A program made the translations under genes and the position numbers. 64,000 nt of DNA from an uncultured Oscillospiraceae bacterium (GTDB lineage: Bacteria > Bacillota > Clostridia > Oscillospirales > Oscillospiraceae): contig CANPYK010000007.1 of the NCBI GenBank assembly GCA_947588605.1, positions 1 through 64,000 of the forward strand, read 5' to 3'. The stretch's first letter is position 1; each line of letters opens with the position of its first letter. This document shows, one piece after another, positions 1-6,896 of the stretch. The notes beneath the pieces are model-generated. The model was given only the letters and a program-made list of their open reading frames with translations, was not told where the DNA came from and did no database searches.

Positions 1-1
1 G

Positions 2-262
2 ACGGTGCACCTGAACCGGGAGCTGACCGCGATGCACGAGGAAGTTCTCCACAACCTGGGCAGCGAGCTCGGGATACAACTGCGTATAAACCGCTCCATC
101 CAGGCGGAGGGTACCTTTGGCATCGTCAAACAGGACCGTGGGTACCGAAGGATACGCCGACGGGGGCTGGAGAAGGTAAAACTTGAGCTTCTGCTGGTGG
201 CAATTGGGCATAACCTCTACAAATTCCACAACAAACGCAAGCGCCTCCAGGCCGCCGCCTGA
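2..262 (+). CDS. Transposase C-terminus, IS1182/IS5-like DDE type (partial)
   Basis: The left edge of the window cuts this gene; only the last 86 codons are present and the frame is open to base 2. The residues visible include EGTFGIVKQDRGYRRIRRRG followed by a helix ending in GHNLYKFHNK, which is the usual end of the catalytic domain in IS1182-type transposases, where the final E of the DDE triad sits in an EGTFG-like context. It would cut and rejoin the ends of its own insertion sequence. Nothing upstream can be judged. Whether the element is intact depends on sequence outside the window. Confidence 0.8.
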   Translation, partial: TVHLNRELTAMHEEVLHNLGSELGIQLRINRSIQAEGTFGIVKQDRGYRRIRRRGLEKVKLELLLVAIGHNLYKFHNKRKRLQAAA

Positions 263-342
263 CTTCAGAAAAGCGGTATCCTGTGGGGTAGGGGCAGTGT
301 GCCCTTTTTGAGGAAATGTGGTTATTTTTCCACACAAAAACA

Positions 343-389
343 GGGGCTGTGAAAAGCCGAGCTTATATCTGCTCTTTTTTCACAGCCCC
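343..389. terminator. Long hairpin downstream of the transposase
   Basis: A 13 bp perfect arm GGGGCTGTGAAAA at 343-355 pairs with TTTTCACAGCCCC at 377-389, loop about 21 nt. It lies 80 bp after the transposase stop. It could be a terminator or the right end of the insertion sequence, whose matching left end would be outside the window. Confidence 0.5.
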
Positions 390-398
390 CTTTATAAA

Positions 399-990
399 AA
401 TTGCGCCGCAAAGCGGCGCAAACCTTTTTAAAAGCCCCTCCCACCGGGAGGGGTGTCCGAGCGAAGCGACGGGCAGGGTGGGTCCGTCTATCCGACCGCT
501 CTGAAATTCGCACCCACCCCCTGCCCCCTCCCCAAGGGAGGGGCAACCGTGACCGAGGTTGGCGCGCTTTATCGGAACCGTTCCCATTCCGCAATGTAGC
601 ACGGGCGGGTTTAGAACCCGCCCCTACAGGGAATATGGAAGGTTATCCCATTCAATTAACGCCGGAAATTATCGAAATGCGGGCGGCCAAGAGAGGCCGC
701 CCCTACGGCGTTCATCGGGAACAATCCGAAACCTGCAACGTGGGCCGCCGAAGGCGGCGGCCCGTACGGCGGTGGTTGGAAACATTCCAAAAACTGTAGG
801 GGCGGGTTCCAAACCCGCCCATCCCCCGTCCTTCGTCCCCCGTCCCCGCCGCGCGGGGAATTAAAAACCGCGGCGAAGCCGCAACCTTTTTCGCCCCCTC
901 CTCGTAGGAGGGGGGCAGGGGGGAAGCGAGCGTGGGACGACAGAGTGGTATCGATAACCCACGCCATCCCCCGTCCCGTACACGCCGCCG
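399..990. repeat. Composite intergenic repeat patch 1 (no gene seen)
   Basis: No credible coding sequence lies here. The stretch is a string of GC-rich inverted repeats joined by conserved spacers: a GCGCCGCAAAGCGGCGC hairpin near 404, a GGGCGGGTTTAGAACCCGCC hairpin at about 604, CCGCCGAAGGCGG at about 745, GGGCGGGTTCCAAACCCGCC at about 801, and a CGGCGAAGCCG hairpin followed by CCCCTCCTCGTAGGAGGGG at about 870-915. Spacer blocks such as GAATGGGATAAC (here as its complement near 645) recur at about 12,540 and 29,660. The same modules recur in the patches near 12.5, 28.7-29.7, 51.9 and 62.3-63.0 kb, some inverted. Confidence 0.75.
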
Positions 991-994
991 GGAG

Positions 995-1372
995 TCAACG
1001 CCTCAGGCCGTTGTCGGTAAAGGCGAATCTCAGCGCTCTCTCCGTAAGGGGAAACGCCAGGAGCAGGAGCGCCAGCTGCGCCGCCCATAGGGCGAAACCG
1101 GCGCAGGCAACGGTCTTTGTGGATCTTCCGTAGAGAGGGATCTGCGCGAGGACCGAGAGGGCGAGGGCGGCCCAGCCCAGTCTCCAGATCCAACGCCCGC
1201 CGACGGTCTGGGCGAAACGCCAGGTATCAGCGTTTTGCATGGAGCGCTTTGTCCGGTAGCCCCATTCGTTGTTGATTTTCTCCGGCGGGTGTTTCCACAG
1301 CTGGCGGCCAAAGCCGATCATAAGAAACGGCGCGAGGAGATCGCAGGCAAAAAAGAGGACCCAGATGAACAT
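995..1372 (-). CDS. Small SdpI-family membrane protein
   Basis: A 125-residue protein. Residues 1-20 form a membrane segment, residues near 35-50 carry the NEWGYRTKRSMQNADTW motif typical of the C-terminal half of SdpI/YhfL-like immunity-type proteins, and two further hydrophobic segments follow at about 68-85 and 92-112. The start is chosen at an ATG with GGGGGAAA upstream. It is the last gene of a three-gene set after an ArsR-like regulator and a larger SdpI protein, 14 bp behind the latter. In Bacillus, SdpI protects from the SdpC toxin and sequesters SdpR; a similar signalling or immunity role is inferred only. No sdpC-like toxin gene is nearby. Confidence 0.7.
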   Translation of the reverse strand: MFIWVLFFACDLLAPFLMIGFGRQLWKHPPEKINNEWGYRTKRSMQNADTWRFAQTVGGRWIWRLGWAALALSVLAQIPLYGRSTKTVACAGFALWAAQLALLLLAFPLTERALRFAFTDNGLRR

Positions 1373-1386
1373 ACACTTTCCCCCTT

Positions 1387-2031
1387 TCACAGACCGTGTT
1401 TTTTGTAGAACCAATAGGAATAGACCGTGGGGATCGCCGCGGCCAGGGGCGCGACGGAGACGGTCACCCAGGCGGCGGCCGGCTCCGGCAGGAAGCACCC
1501 CAGCAGCATGATGAAACCCCCGATGACCCAGACCCGCCCGGCCAGCCGGTGGGTGGCGTTCCAGTTCGCGTCGCTGTTCAAGGTCCAGGGCAGCTTGATG
1601 CCCAGGGTGTAGTTGCGCTTGCACTTGGGCATGTAGTTGCCGAAAAGGATGAAAAACGCCGCCGCTGCCGCCGTGATCCAGGTTGTCACACGGAAGCTCC
1701 TCCCCATGGCCGTGGCGTAGATCACGCTGCCCGTCAGGCACGAGACGGTGGGCACGATGCACAGCGCAATGTCGACGACCTTCTCCGGGTGCCCGTCGCG
1801 CTTCGGGTCGCGGGCCGTCATAAAGACGCAAAAGAGATGCAGCAAAAGCATGAACGCCGGCACGGCGAACACCGCCAGCCCCTTCCCCGTCCAGCCGTTC
1901 ACCTGGCCGTCCGTGCCCCAGTGGGTGGGGAGCTCCGCCGGGAGCTTATCCCACAGGACGAGCCCCGCCGCGACCGGCATCAGGGTCGCCAGGGAGGACA
2001 CCAGTATCTTCCACTTTCTCTGTCTGAACAT
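1387..2031 (-). CDS. SdpI-family protein with DUF1648 domain
   Basis: A 214-residue integral membrane protein. The N-terminus (residues 8-45) is a DUF1648 domain with the signature LPTHWGTDGQVNGW after the first membrane helix. Helices follow at about 50-70, 92-110 and 118-133, then the SdpI motif YTLGIKLPWTLNSDANWNAT with HRLAGR, and a last pair of helices. The start has GAGGGG seven bases upstream. The gene begins 86 bp inside the end of the ArsR-type regulator in another frame, so the two are translationally linked. The arrangement regulator-SdpI matches sdpRI-type autoregulated units in Firmicutes. Membrane location is certain from sequence, function is inferred from family. Confidence 0.85.
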   Translation of the reverse strand: MFRQRKWKILVSSLATLMPVAAGLVLWDKLPAELPTHWGTDGQVNGWTGKGLAVFAVPAFMLLLHLFCVFMTARDPKRDGHPEKVVDIALCIVPTVSCLTGSVIYATAMGRSFRVTTWITAAAAAFFILFGNYMPKCKRNYTLGIKLPWTLNSDANWNATHRLAGRVWVIGGFIMLLGCFLPEPAAAWVTVSVAPLAAAIPTVYSYWFYKKHGL

Positions 2032-2299
2032 TCACTTCCCCTCCTCTCAGGTCCGTCAACCACAGCATGACCTCCTCCAGCACCGAGGCGTTGAGCTCAT
2101 AGAAAATGAACCGCCCCTCCCTGGTGTCCCGGATGAGCTCCGCCTCCCGCAGCACCGACAGGTGCCGGGAGATGCTGGCCCCCGACACCGGAAACCGCCC
2201 CGCGATCTCCCCCGCCGCCATGCGTCCGCCCTTCAAGAGCTTCAAGATCTCCCGCCGCGTCGGGTCCGCCAGGGCAAAAACCGTCTTCTGCAAGCTCAT
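1946..2299 (-). CDS. ArsR-family winged-helix repressor, SdpR-like
   Basis: A 117-residue DNA-binding protein. The ArsR fold is clear: ALADPTRREILKLL near residues 8-21, recognition helix region SGASISRHLSVLREAELI at about 40-57, and the wing with TREGRFIFYEL at about 59-69. No metal-binding cysteine pair is present, so it is of the SdpR rather than metal-sensor kind. The ATG at 2299 is preferred over an upstream one because GGAGGTGATCT lies directly before it. A perfect 17 bp inverted repeat sits just upstream at 2316-2352, the obvious operator for autorepression. The last 28 codons overlap the next gene. Confidence 0.87.
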   Translation of the reverse strand: MSLQKTVFALADPTRREILKLLKGGRMAAGEIAGRFPVSGASISRHLSVLREAELIRDTREGRFIFYELNASVLEEVMLWLTDLRGGEVNVQTEKVEDTGVLPGDPDAGRGGARPVG

Positions 2300-2315
2300 A
2301 GAGATCACCTCCAGG

Positions 2316-2352
2316 TCTTTATTTAACATTTAGTCTAAATGTTAAATAAAGA
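2316..2352. promoter_or_regulatory. Perfect palindromic operator of the ArsR/SdpI operon
   Basis: The arm TCTTTATTTAACATTTA at 2316-2332 is repeated as its exact complement at 2336-2352 with a 3 nt centre. It is AT-rich in a GC-rich setting and ends 17 bp before the regulator start codon, so a bound dimer would block transcription of the operon. It contains the ATTTA-like half-site style of ArsR/SdpR operators. Confidence 0.8.
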
Positions 2353-2390
2353 ATACCACACCTCCCCTCCCCTGTCAAGCCCCTCCTGAC

Positions 2391-2410
2391 AAAAAAGAAT
2401 GCGGCGCAAG
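2391..2410 (-). terminator. Terminator of the small minus-strand unit
   Basis: On the minus strand GCGGCTTGCGCCGC is followed by ATTCTTTTTT. It closes a transcription unit that starts at the promoter at 2690-2718 and stops it from running into the ArsR operon. Confidence 0.55.
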
Positions 2411-2478
2411 CCGCCAAGTATAGCAATCGCCCCGCAACCGTCCAACGCGATTGCGGGGCTACGCCACGTGTTCGATCG

Positions 2479-2662
2479 TCAAGCTCGAATGCTCCTTCCC
2501 AGTTTCCCTTCTGACTTGCGCTCTTCACTCAGCCGATCCAGCCAATTCGTCGCGGTGAACCTCCGCCATAGGTGCTGTGGTCTGTGCTCCGGGACGGGTC
2601 TTCGGGGTGGATTTTTGCTTCCGCCTTGATCTAGCGCCGGCGGGACTTCCTCAGTAGGTCAT
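2479..2662 (-). pseudogene. Frameshifted small ORF with its own promoter
   Basis: A strong ribosome site AAAGGAGGAGG precedes ATG at 2662, but the frame reads only three codons before TGA. Shifting by one base at the third codon opens 58 codons ending at 2479, with the protein-like stretch RFTATNWLDRLSEERKSEG near its end. The promoter, ribosome site, length and terminator suggest a small gene that lost its frame. An alternative is a roughly 290 nt structured RNA; a stem GCCCCGCAA/TTGCGGGGC at 2431-2459 lies within it. I do not recognise the family. The rest of the interval 2353-2778 holds no gene. Confidence 0.4.
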
Positions 2663-2689
2663 CGGAACCTCCTCCTTTGCTGTGATTAC

Positions 2690-2718
2690 AATATACCACA
2701 ATGACGAAACGCCGTCAA
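2690..2718 (-). promoter_or_regulatory. Promoter of the small minus-strand unit
   Basis: On the minus strand TTGACG, a 17 bp spacer and TATATT. It lies about 28 bp before the ATG at 2662 and its strong ribosome site. Confidence 0.65.
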
Positions 2719-2778
2719 CCCCAAACCTTGAATTTCGGCGTTTTGACGGCGTTTTTCCGTTTCCAATTTTTAATGGGT

Positions 2779-3528
2779 TCACCGGCTCAGCAGATACACC
2801 CAGATGGCCGGGATCTCCCGGAGGTAGTAGTTGAGCTCCAAAATGGGGTACGCCGCCGGGGCGGCCAGGGAGGCGATCGCGGGATACCCCAGGTCCTCCG
2901 CCATAAGGCCGGCGCGGGCCAGGTGGTAGCCGGCGGTGATGAGGCAGACGCGCTCGTCCTCCGCGCCCAGGTCCCTCAGGATCTCCCGGGAGAACGTGAG
3001 GTTTTCCCTGGTGCTGGTGGACCGCTCCTCCAACCGGAGACGCTCCGGGTCCACGCCGCGGGCGGTGAGCCAGTCGAACATACACCGGGCCTCGCTGATA
3101 TCCTCCCCCGGTCCCCGGCCGCCGGAGAGGATGAGAATGGCCTCCGGCTCCCGCTGGGCGAAGGCCAGCGCCGCCTCCAGCCGCTTATGGAGGGACAGGC
3201 TGGGCACGGTGCCGTTAACGCCCGCGCCCAGGACGATGGCGTACCGCTCCCCCGCCCCGTCCCCGCCGGCCTTGGAGACGATGTACCCCTCCGTCACGGC
3301 GGCGGCGAGGAAGAAAACGGCCAGCGCGATAAGGAGGGCGGTCTTCAGCCCCTTCGCGGCCTTCTCATGACGCTTTTTCAGCGCCTTCAGCCCCCAGAAC
3401 ACCGCGATCAGCGCCGCCAGGGCGAAAAAGCACAGCCCCAGGAAGTTATACCCCACCAGGGCGAAATTGAAAAAGAGTCCCATCACCACGCAGAGTGCCG
3501 TTAAAACAAGATACGCGCCGTTTTTCAT
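2779..3528 (-). CDS. YdcF/DUF218 (ElyC-like) membrane protein
   Basis: A 249-residue protein with three N-terminal membrane helices (about 4-25, 28-47, 62-84) and a DUF218 domain from about 95. Family motifs are AIVLGAGVNG, LILSGGRGPGE, the EERSTSTREN stretch and LITAGYHLARA. DUF218 proteins (SanA, ElyC, YdcF) are linked to envelope integrity or cell wall precursor metabolism; the exact substrate is unknown. The start at 3528 is chosen because its ATG forms a 4 bp ATGA overlap with the stop of the upstream ABC-F gene, with GGAG in front. The last helix of the domain ends at the C-terminus, so the catalytic-like part faces one side of the membrane only. Confidence 0.85.
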   Translation of the reverse strand: MKNGAYLVLTALCVVMGLFFNFALVGYNFLGLCFFALAALIAVFWGLKALKKRHEKAAKGLKTALLIALAVFFLAAAVTEGYIVSKAGGDGAGERYAIVLGAGVNGTVPSLSLHKRLEAALAFAQREPEAILILSGGRGPGEDISEARCMFDWLTARGVDPERLRLEERSTSTRENLTFSREILRDLGAEDERVCLITAGYHLARAGLMAEDLGYPAIASLAAPAAYPILELNYYLREIPAIWVYLLSR

Positions 3529-5396
3529 GCCATGGACTCCTCCCATGCCGCGTAAAGCTCCTCCAGCTGCCGCTCCAGCGCCCCGTGCTCCTCCGTCAGC
3601 TCCAAAAGCCGCTGGTAATCCGTGGCGGCGGCCTCCTGGGCGGCCTCGTTTTCCGCAAGCCGCGCTTCCGCCTTCGCGATCTCCCGCTCGAGCCTGGCGG
3701 CGGCGCGCTCCTTGGTATTGGCGGGCTTCCTCTCCGGCTTTGCCGGCCGCTGGGGCTTGACGGCGGCGGTCTGGGCCAGCTGCTTTTGCCGCTCCACATA
3801 CGCCCGGTACTCCTCATAGCCCATGCGGTAATCCTTGAGCTCCCCGCCGCCCATGACCCAGACGCGGGTGGCGAAGCGGCTGATGAAGTACCGGTCATGG
3901 GAGACGAACAGCAGCGCCTCGGTGTAGTCGCTCAGCGCCTCCTCCATCCACTCCCGGCTGGCCGCGTCCAAATGGTTGGTGGGCTCGTCCAGAATGAGGA
4001 GATTGATGTCCGACTTCATGAGCATACAAAGCTTCAGGCGGCTCCTCTCCCCGCCGGACAGGTCCGCCACGCAGGTGAACACCCCGTCCCCCCGGAAAAG
4101 AAAGGCCGCCAGCCGGTCCCGGGCCTCCTGCTGGGTGCACTTGCCCTCGTACATCATCGTCTCCAGGACGCTCAGGTTCTCATCCTGGAAGCTCACGGTC
4201 TGGGGCAGATACGCGGCCTTCACCGCCGGACCCAGGCGCACGAAGCCCGCGTCCTGCGGCTCCAGGCCCAGGATCATCTTGAGAAGGGTGGATTTGCCCG
4301 TCCCGTTGTCGCCGATGAGCGCCACGGCCTCCCCCGGCTCAATGAGAAGGTCCGTCTCCCCCAAAATGCGCTTGTCCCCGAAGGACTTTGTAAGCCCCTT
4401 GGCCAAAAGCACCTCGTCCCCGCGAAACTCCGCCTCCCCAAAACGGGAGCGCATCTTCGCCTCCGTTTTGGGCCGGTCGGTGGTGCGCAGGCGCTCGATG
4501 CGCTTTTCCATGGAGAAGGCCCGTTTGTGGAGCTTATCCGCGCCCATGAACGCCCACAGGTGCAGGTCGTCCGCCGCCTTCTGGAGCTGGGCGATCTTGG
4601 CCTCCTGCTTTTCATACTGCTTGAGCTGTTCCTCGTACCGGCGCCGCTTTTCCGTCAGGTAGAAGCTGTAGTTGCCGCTGTAAAACTCCGGCATCCCGTC
4701 TACGATCTCGATGACGCGGCTGACGGTCTTATCTAAGAAATACCGGTCATGGGAGATGGCCAGCACCGTGCCCTTGAACCGACCCAGGTAGTCCTCCAGC
4801 CACTCCGAGGCGGACATATCCAGGTGGTTGGTGGGCTCGTCCAGAAGGAGGATGTCCGTGTCCTCCAAAATCAGCCGCGCCAGATTGAGCCGCGTGCGCT
4901 CCCCGCCGGACAGCTCCGCGTAGGGCTGTTCCCGCTGTTTTTGGGGGATGCCCAGGCCGTTGGCCACCGTGTCCCGGAAGCGCTGGAGCTCCCAGCCTCC
5001 CAGGCGCAGGAACTCCGCGGAAAGCCGGTCGTAAGCCGCCAGGGTATCGGCGCTGCCGTCCCCGGCGGACATTCTGGCCTCCAGCCGCTCCATCTCCTCA
5101 CCCATGCGCTGGATGCGCCTCTGGGCGGCCTTCAGAACGTCCTCCCCGGTGAACCCCTCGGGATATACGGGCAGCTGGCTCAGCACCCCCACGCGCTTGC
5201 CGGGAGGCGTCACCACCACCCCCTCGTCGGGGGTCAGCTCGCCGGAGATGATCCGAAAGAGCGTGGTCTTCCCCGCGCCGTTGCGTCCCAGGATGCCCAC
5301 GTGCTCCCCGGCGGCGATGTCAAAGCTCACGCCCTTTAAGATGTCGTTGCCCTTTTCAAAGGCGATGCGTATTTTTTGAACGGATAGATCGATCAT
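3525..5396 (-). CDS. ABC-F family ATPase (ribosome-associated, YdiF-like)
   Basis: A 623-residue soluble protein with two ATP-binding cassettes and no membrane part. Cassette 1 has GRNGAGKTT (about 37-45), LSGGERTRLNL and LLLDEPTNHLD; cassette 2 has GDNGTGKST, LSGGERSRLKL and LILDEPTNHLD. The interdomain linker (about 235-300) is charged and helical, as in proteins that reach into the ribosomal E/P site. A C-terminal coiled coil (about 545-615) rich in E, A and R is the ABC_tran_CTD extension seen in YdiF/Uup types. ABC-F proteins act on stalled or antibiotic-bound ribosomes. Housekeeping versus resistance function cannot be told from sequence. It is translationally coupled to ydcF downstream. 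Confidence 0.92.
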   Translation of the reverse strand: MIDLSVQKIRIAFEKGNDILKGVSFDIAAGEHVGILGRNGAGKTTLFRIISGELTPDEGVVVTPPGKRVGVLSQLPVYPEGFTGEDVLKAAQRRIQRMGEEMERLEARMSAGDGSADTLAAYDRLSAEFLRLGGWELQRFRDTVANGLGIPQKQREQPYAELSGGERTRLNLARLILEDTDILLLDEPTNHLDMSASEWLEDYLGRFKGTVLAISHDRYFLDKTVSRVIEIVDGMPEFYSGNYSFYLTEKRRRYEEQLKQYEKQEAKIAQLQKAADDLHLWAFMGADKLHKRAFSMEKRIERLRTTDRPKTEAKMRSRFGEAEFRGDEVLLAKGLTKSFGDKRILGETDLLIEPGEAVALIGDNGTGKSTLLKMILGLEPQDAGFVRLGPAVKAAYLPQTVSFQDENLSVLETMMYEGKCTQQEARDRLAAFLFRGDGVFTCVADLSGGERSRLKLCMLMKSDINLLILDEPTNHLDAASREWMEEALSDYTEALLFVSHDRYFISRFATRVWVMGGGELKDYRMGYEEYRAYVERQKQLAQTAAVKPQRPAKPERKPANTKERAAARLEREIAKAEARLAENEAAQEAAATDYQRLLELTEEHGALERQLEELYAAWEESMA

Positions 5397-5413
5397 GTTG
5401 CCTTACCCATACG

Positions 5414-5442
5414 AAAAAGGCCGTCCACAGGGCGGCCTTTTT
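5414..5442. terminator. Bidirectional terminator
   Basis: AAAAAGGCCG pairs exactly with CGGCCTTTTT around a 9 nt loop. It lies 16 bp after the stop of the CD1247-like gene and before the ABC-F start, so it ends the efp-side transcript and isolates the ABC-F unit. Confidence 0.85.
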
Positions 5443-5457
5443 GATGTTGTTGACTGC

Positions 5458-5982
5458 TTATTCCTCGGGCTCCAGGTCCTCGTCGTCGTACTCCTCGTCG
5501 TCGTCATCGGCGTCGCCCTCGACGCCCTCGGACTCCTCCTCGGTGAGCTCCAGCTCCAGCGTCTCGCCGCACTCGGGGCACTCGATGACGCCCTGGTCCA
5601 GGTCCGTCTCGTCCAGCACCAGCGTGGCGCCGCAGGCGGGGCACTCGACCTCGTACTCGTACTCCTCGTCGTCCTCGTCCTCGTCGAAGTGGTGATGATG
5701 GTGGTGATGGTGATGGCAGCAGCACTCGTCGTCCTCGTCCTCATCCTCATCGTCGTCCTCGTCGTCGTAGACCAGGTCCTCCACCATCTCCAGATCGTCG
5801 GAGACGGCGTCCAGGCCCTCATTGAGCTCGTCGATGGAGTCCTGGAGGTCCTCCTGGCCCAGAGCCAGATCCTCCAGCACGTCCAGAATGGACGCCAGGA
5901 CCTTACCCTCGCCCTTGGCGGTATCCAGCTCCATGCCCTCCATGAGGCCCTTGATGTAAGCGACTTTCTCAGCAGGTGTCAT
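5458..5982 (-). CDS. CD1247-type acidic protein with zinc ribbon and Cys3-His9 tract
   Basis: A 174-residue protein. Residues 1-70 form the helical N-terminal domain of the CD1247 family (MTPAEKVAYIKGLMEGMELD at the start). A very acidic linker (about 70-90) leads into CCC followed by nine histidines (about 91-102), another acidic run, then a zinc ribbon with CPACG and CPECG (about 116-140), and an acidic tail. The start is set by AAAAGGAGG nine bases before the ATG at 5982; the ATG nine bases upstream would touch that site. It follows efp as in Clostridioides difficile. The His/Cys run suggests metal binding or storage, but no function is established for the family. Confidence 0.82.
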   Translation of the reverse strand: MTPAEKVAYIKGLMEGMELDTAKGEGKVLASILDVLEDLALGQEDLQDSIDELNEGLDAVSDDLEMVEDLVYDDEDDDEDEDEDDECCCHHHHHHHHHFDEDEDDEEYEYEVECPACGATLVLDETDLDQGVIECPECGETLELELTEEESEGVEGDADDDDEEYDDEDLEPEE

Positions 5983-6046
5983 GCGGTTCATCCTCCTTTT
6001 CCACGCGGCTCCCGGTCGGGAGACATCTTGGTTTTCGATCCCTATG

Positions 6047-6224
6047 TCGAGCATTTTTTCCGGCGGCATGTACGTCGGAAAAAATACCTTTTGTCACGCA
6101 AGTGTGCCGCTTGCGGCGCGCGCAGCGTGACGGCAGGAAGATTCGGCGTGAATTCCGCAGAATTCACGGCGGGTCTTCCGCACGTTCCCCTTGGCAGGAA
6201 AATGGCGCAGCCATTTTTCGCCAG
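6047..6224. repeat. Modular hairpin element, copy 1
   Basis: It begins with TCGAGCATTTTTTCCGGCGG, whose TTTTTTCCG pairs with CGGAAAAAA 12 nt on. Next comes a GTCACG...CGTGAC stem, then a long stem whose arms close on GAATTC-CGCA-GAATTC, the box CGCACGTTCCCCTTG, and a last hairpin around AATGGCGCAGCCATT ending in GCCAG. It lies in the efp to CD1247 intercistronic gap, five bases after the efp stop. Other copies are at 52,178, 60,576 and 63,111. Seen on the minus strand (the transcribed one here) it would form four stacked hairpins in the mRNA. Confidence 0.85.
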
Positions 6225-6229
6225 ACCTC

Positions 6230-6799
6230 TTAGCCTTTTGCCCTCTCAAGATACTCGCCGGAGCGGGTGTCGATGCGGATGCGGTCGCCCACGTTGATGA
6301 AGAGCGGGACCTTGATCTCGGCGCCGGTCTCCAACGTGGCGGGCTTTAAGGTGTTGGTGGCGGTGTTGCCGGCAAAACCGGGGTCGGTGTCGGTGATCTC
6401 CAGCTCCACAAAGTTGGGGGGCTCCACGGAGAAGACATCGCCCTTGTAGGAGCTGATGGTGCAGACCATGTTCTCCTTGACGAAGCGGAAGTTGTCCCCC
6501 AGCTTCGAGCCGGAGACGGGCTCCTGCTCATACGTCTCGGGGTCCATGAAATAGTAGAGGTCGCCGTCCTGATAGAGGTACTCGGCCTCCTTGCGCTCCA
6601 CGAACGCCTCCTCGAACTTGGCGGTGGGGTTGAAGCTTGTCTCGGTGACGGCGCCGGTGATGAGGTTCTTCATCTTGGTGCGCACAAAGGCCGCGCCCTT
6701 GCCGGGCTTGACGTGCTGGAATTCCACGACCATCACGGGCTTGCCCTCGTACTCGAAGGTCTTGCCGTTCCGAAAGTCGCTGGCGGTGATCGTTGCCAT
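6230..6799 (-). CDS. efp: Elongation factor P
   Basis: A 189-residue protein of full family length. EF-P binds the ribosome between P and E sites and helps form peptide bonds at proline runs. The N-terminal KOW-like domain carries [14 protein letters not shown], with the lysine of PGKG (residue 34) in the loop that reaches the peptidyl centre and is often modified. Two OB domains follow; the C-terminal one contains [17 protein letters not shown], the family signature. A promoter with TTGCAA and TAAAAT lies 60-90 bp upstream. It is followed by the modular hairpin element and then the CD1247-like gene. Confidence 0.97.
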   Translation of the reverse strand: MATITASDFRNGKTFEYEGKPVMVVEFQHVKPGKGAAFVRTKMKNLITGAVTETSFNPTAKFEEAFVERKEAEYLYQDGDLYYFMDPETYEQEPVSGSKLGDNFRFVKENMVCTISSYKGDVFSVEPPNFVELEITDTDPGFAGNTATNTLKPATLETGAEIKVPLFINVGDRIRIDTRSGEYLERAKG

Positions 6800-6860
6800 G
6801 TTTGTATCCTCCCGTAGGTTTAGTATTCGTAAATTGCGTTCGAAAATGTAAATCTAGTAT

Positions 6861-6889
6861 ATTTTAGCGCATCCGCGCCATAATTGCAA
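6861..6889 (-). promoter_or_regulatory. efp promoter
   Basis: On the minus strand TTGCAA (6884-6889), a 17 bp spacer and TAAAAT (6861-6866). A GGGAGG ribosome site follows before the efp start at 6799. Confidence 0.75.
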
Positions 6890-6896
6890 GAGTTTT

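Noticed and set aside
2424-2460. GCCCCGCAA hairpin as terminator
   Set aside because: No T-run on either strand; probably internal structure of the small minus-strand unit.
3495-4736. Long plus-strand ORF opposite the ABC-F gene
   Set aside because: A shadow of high GC on the antisense strand; no ribosome site, no family features, and the minus frame has complete Walker motifs.
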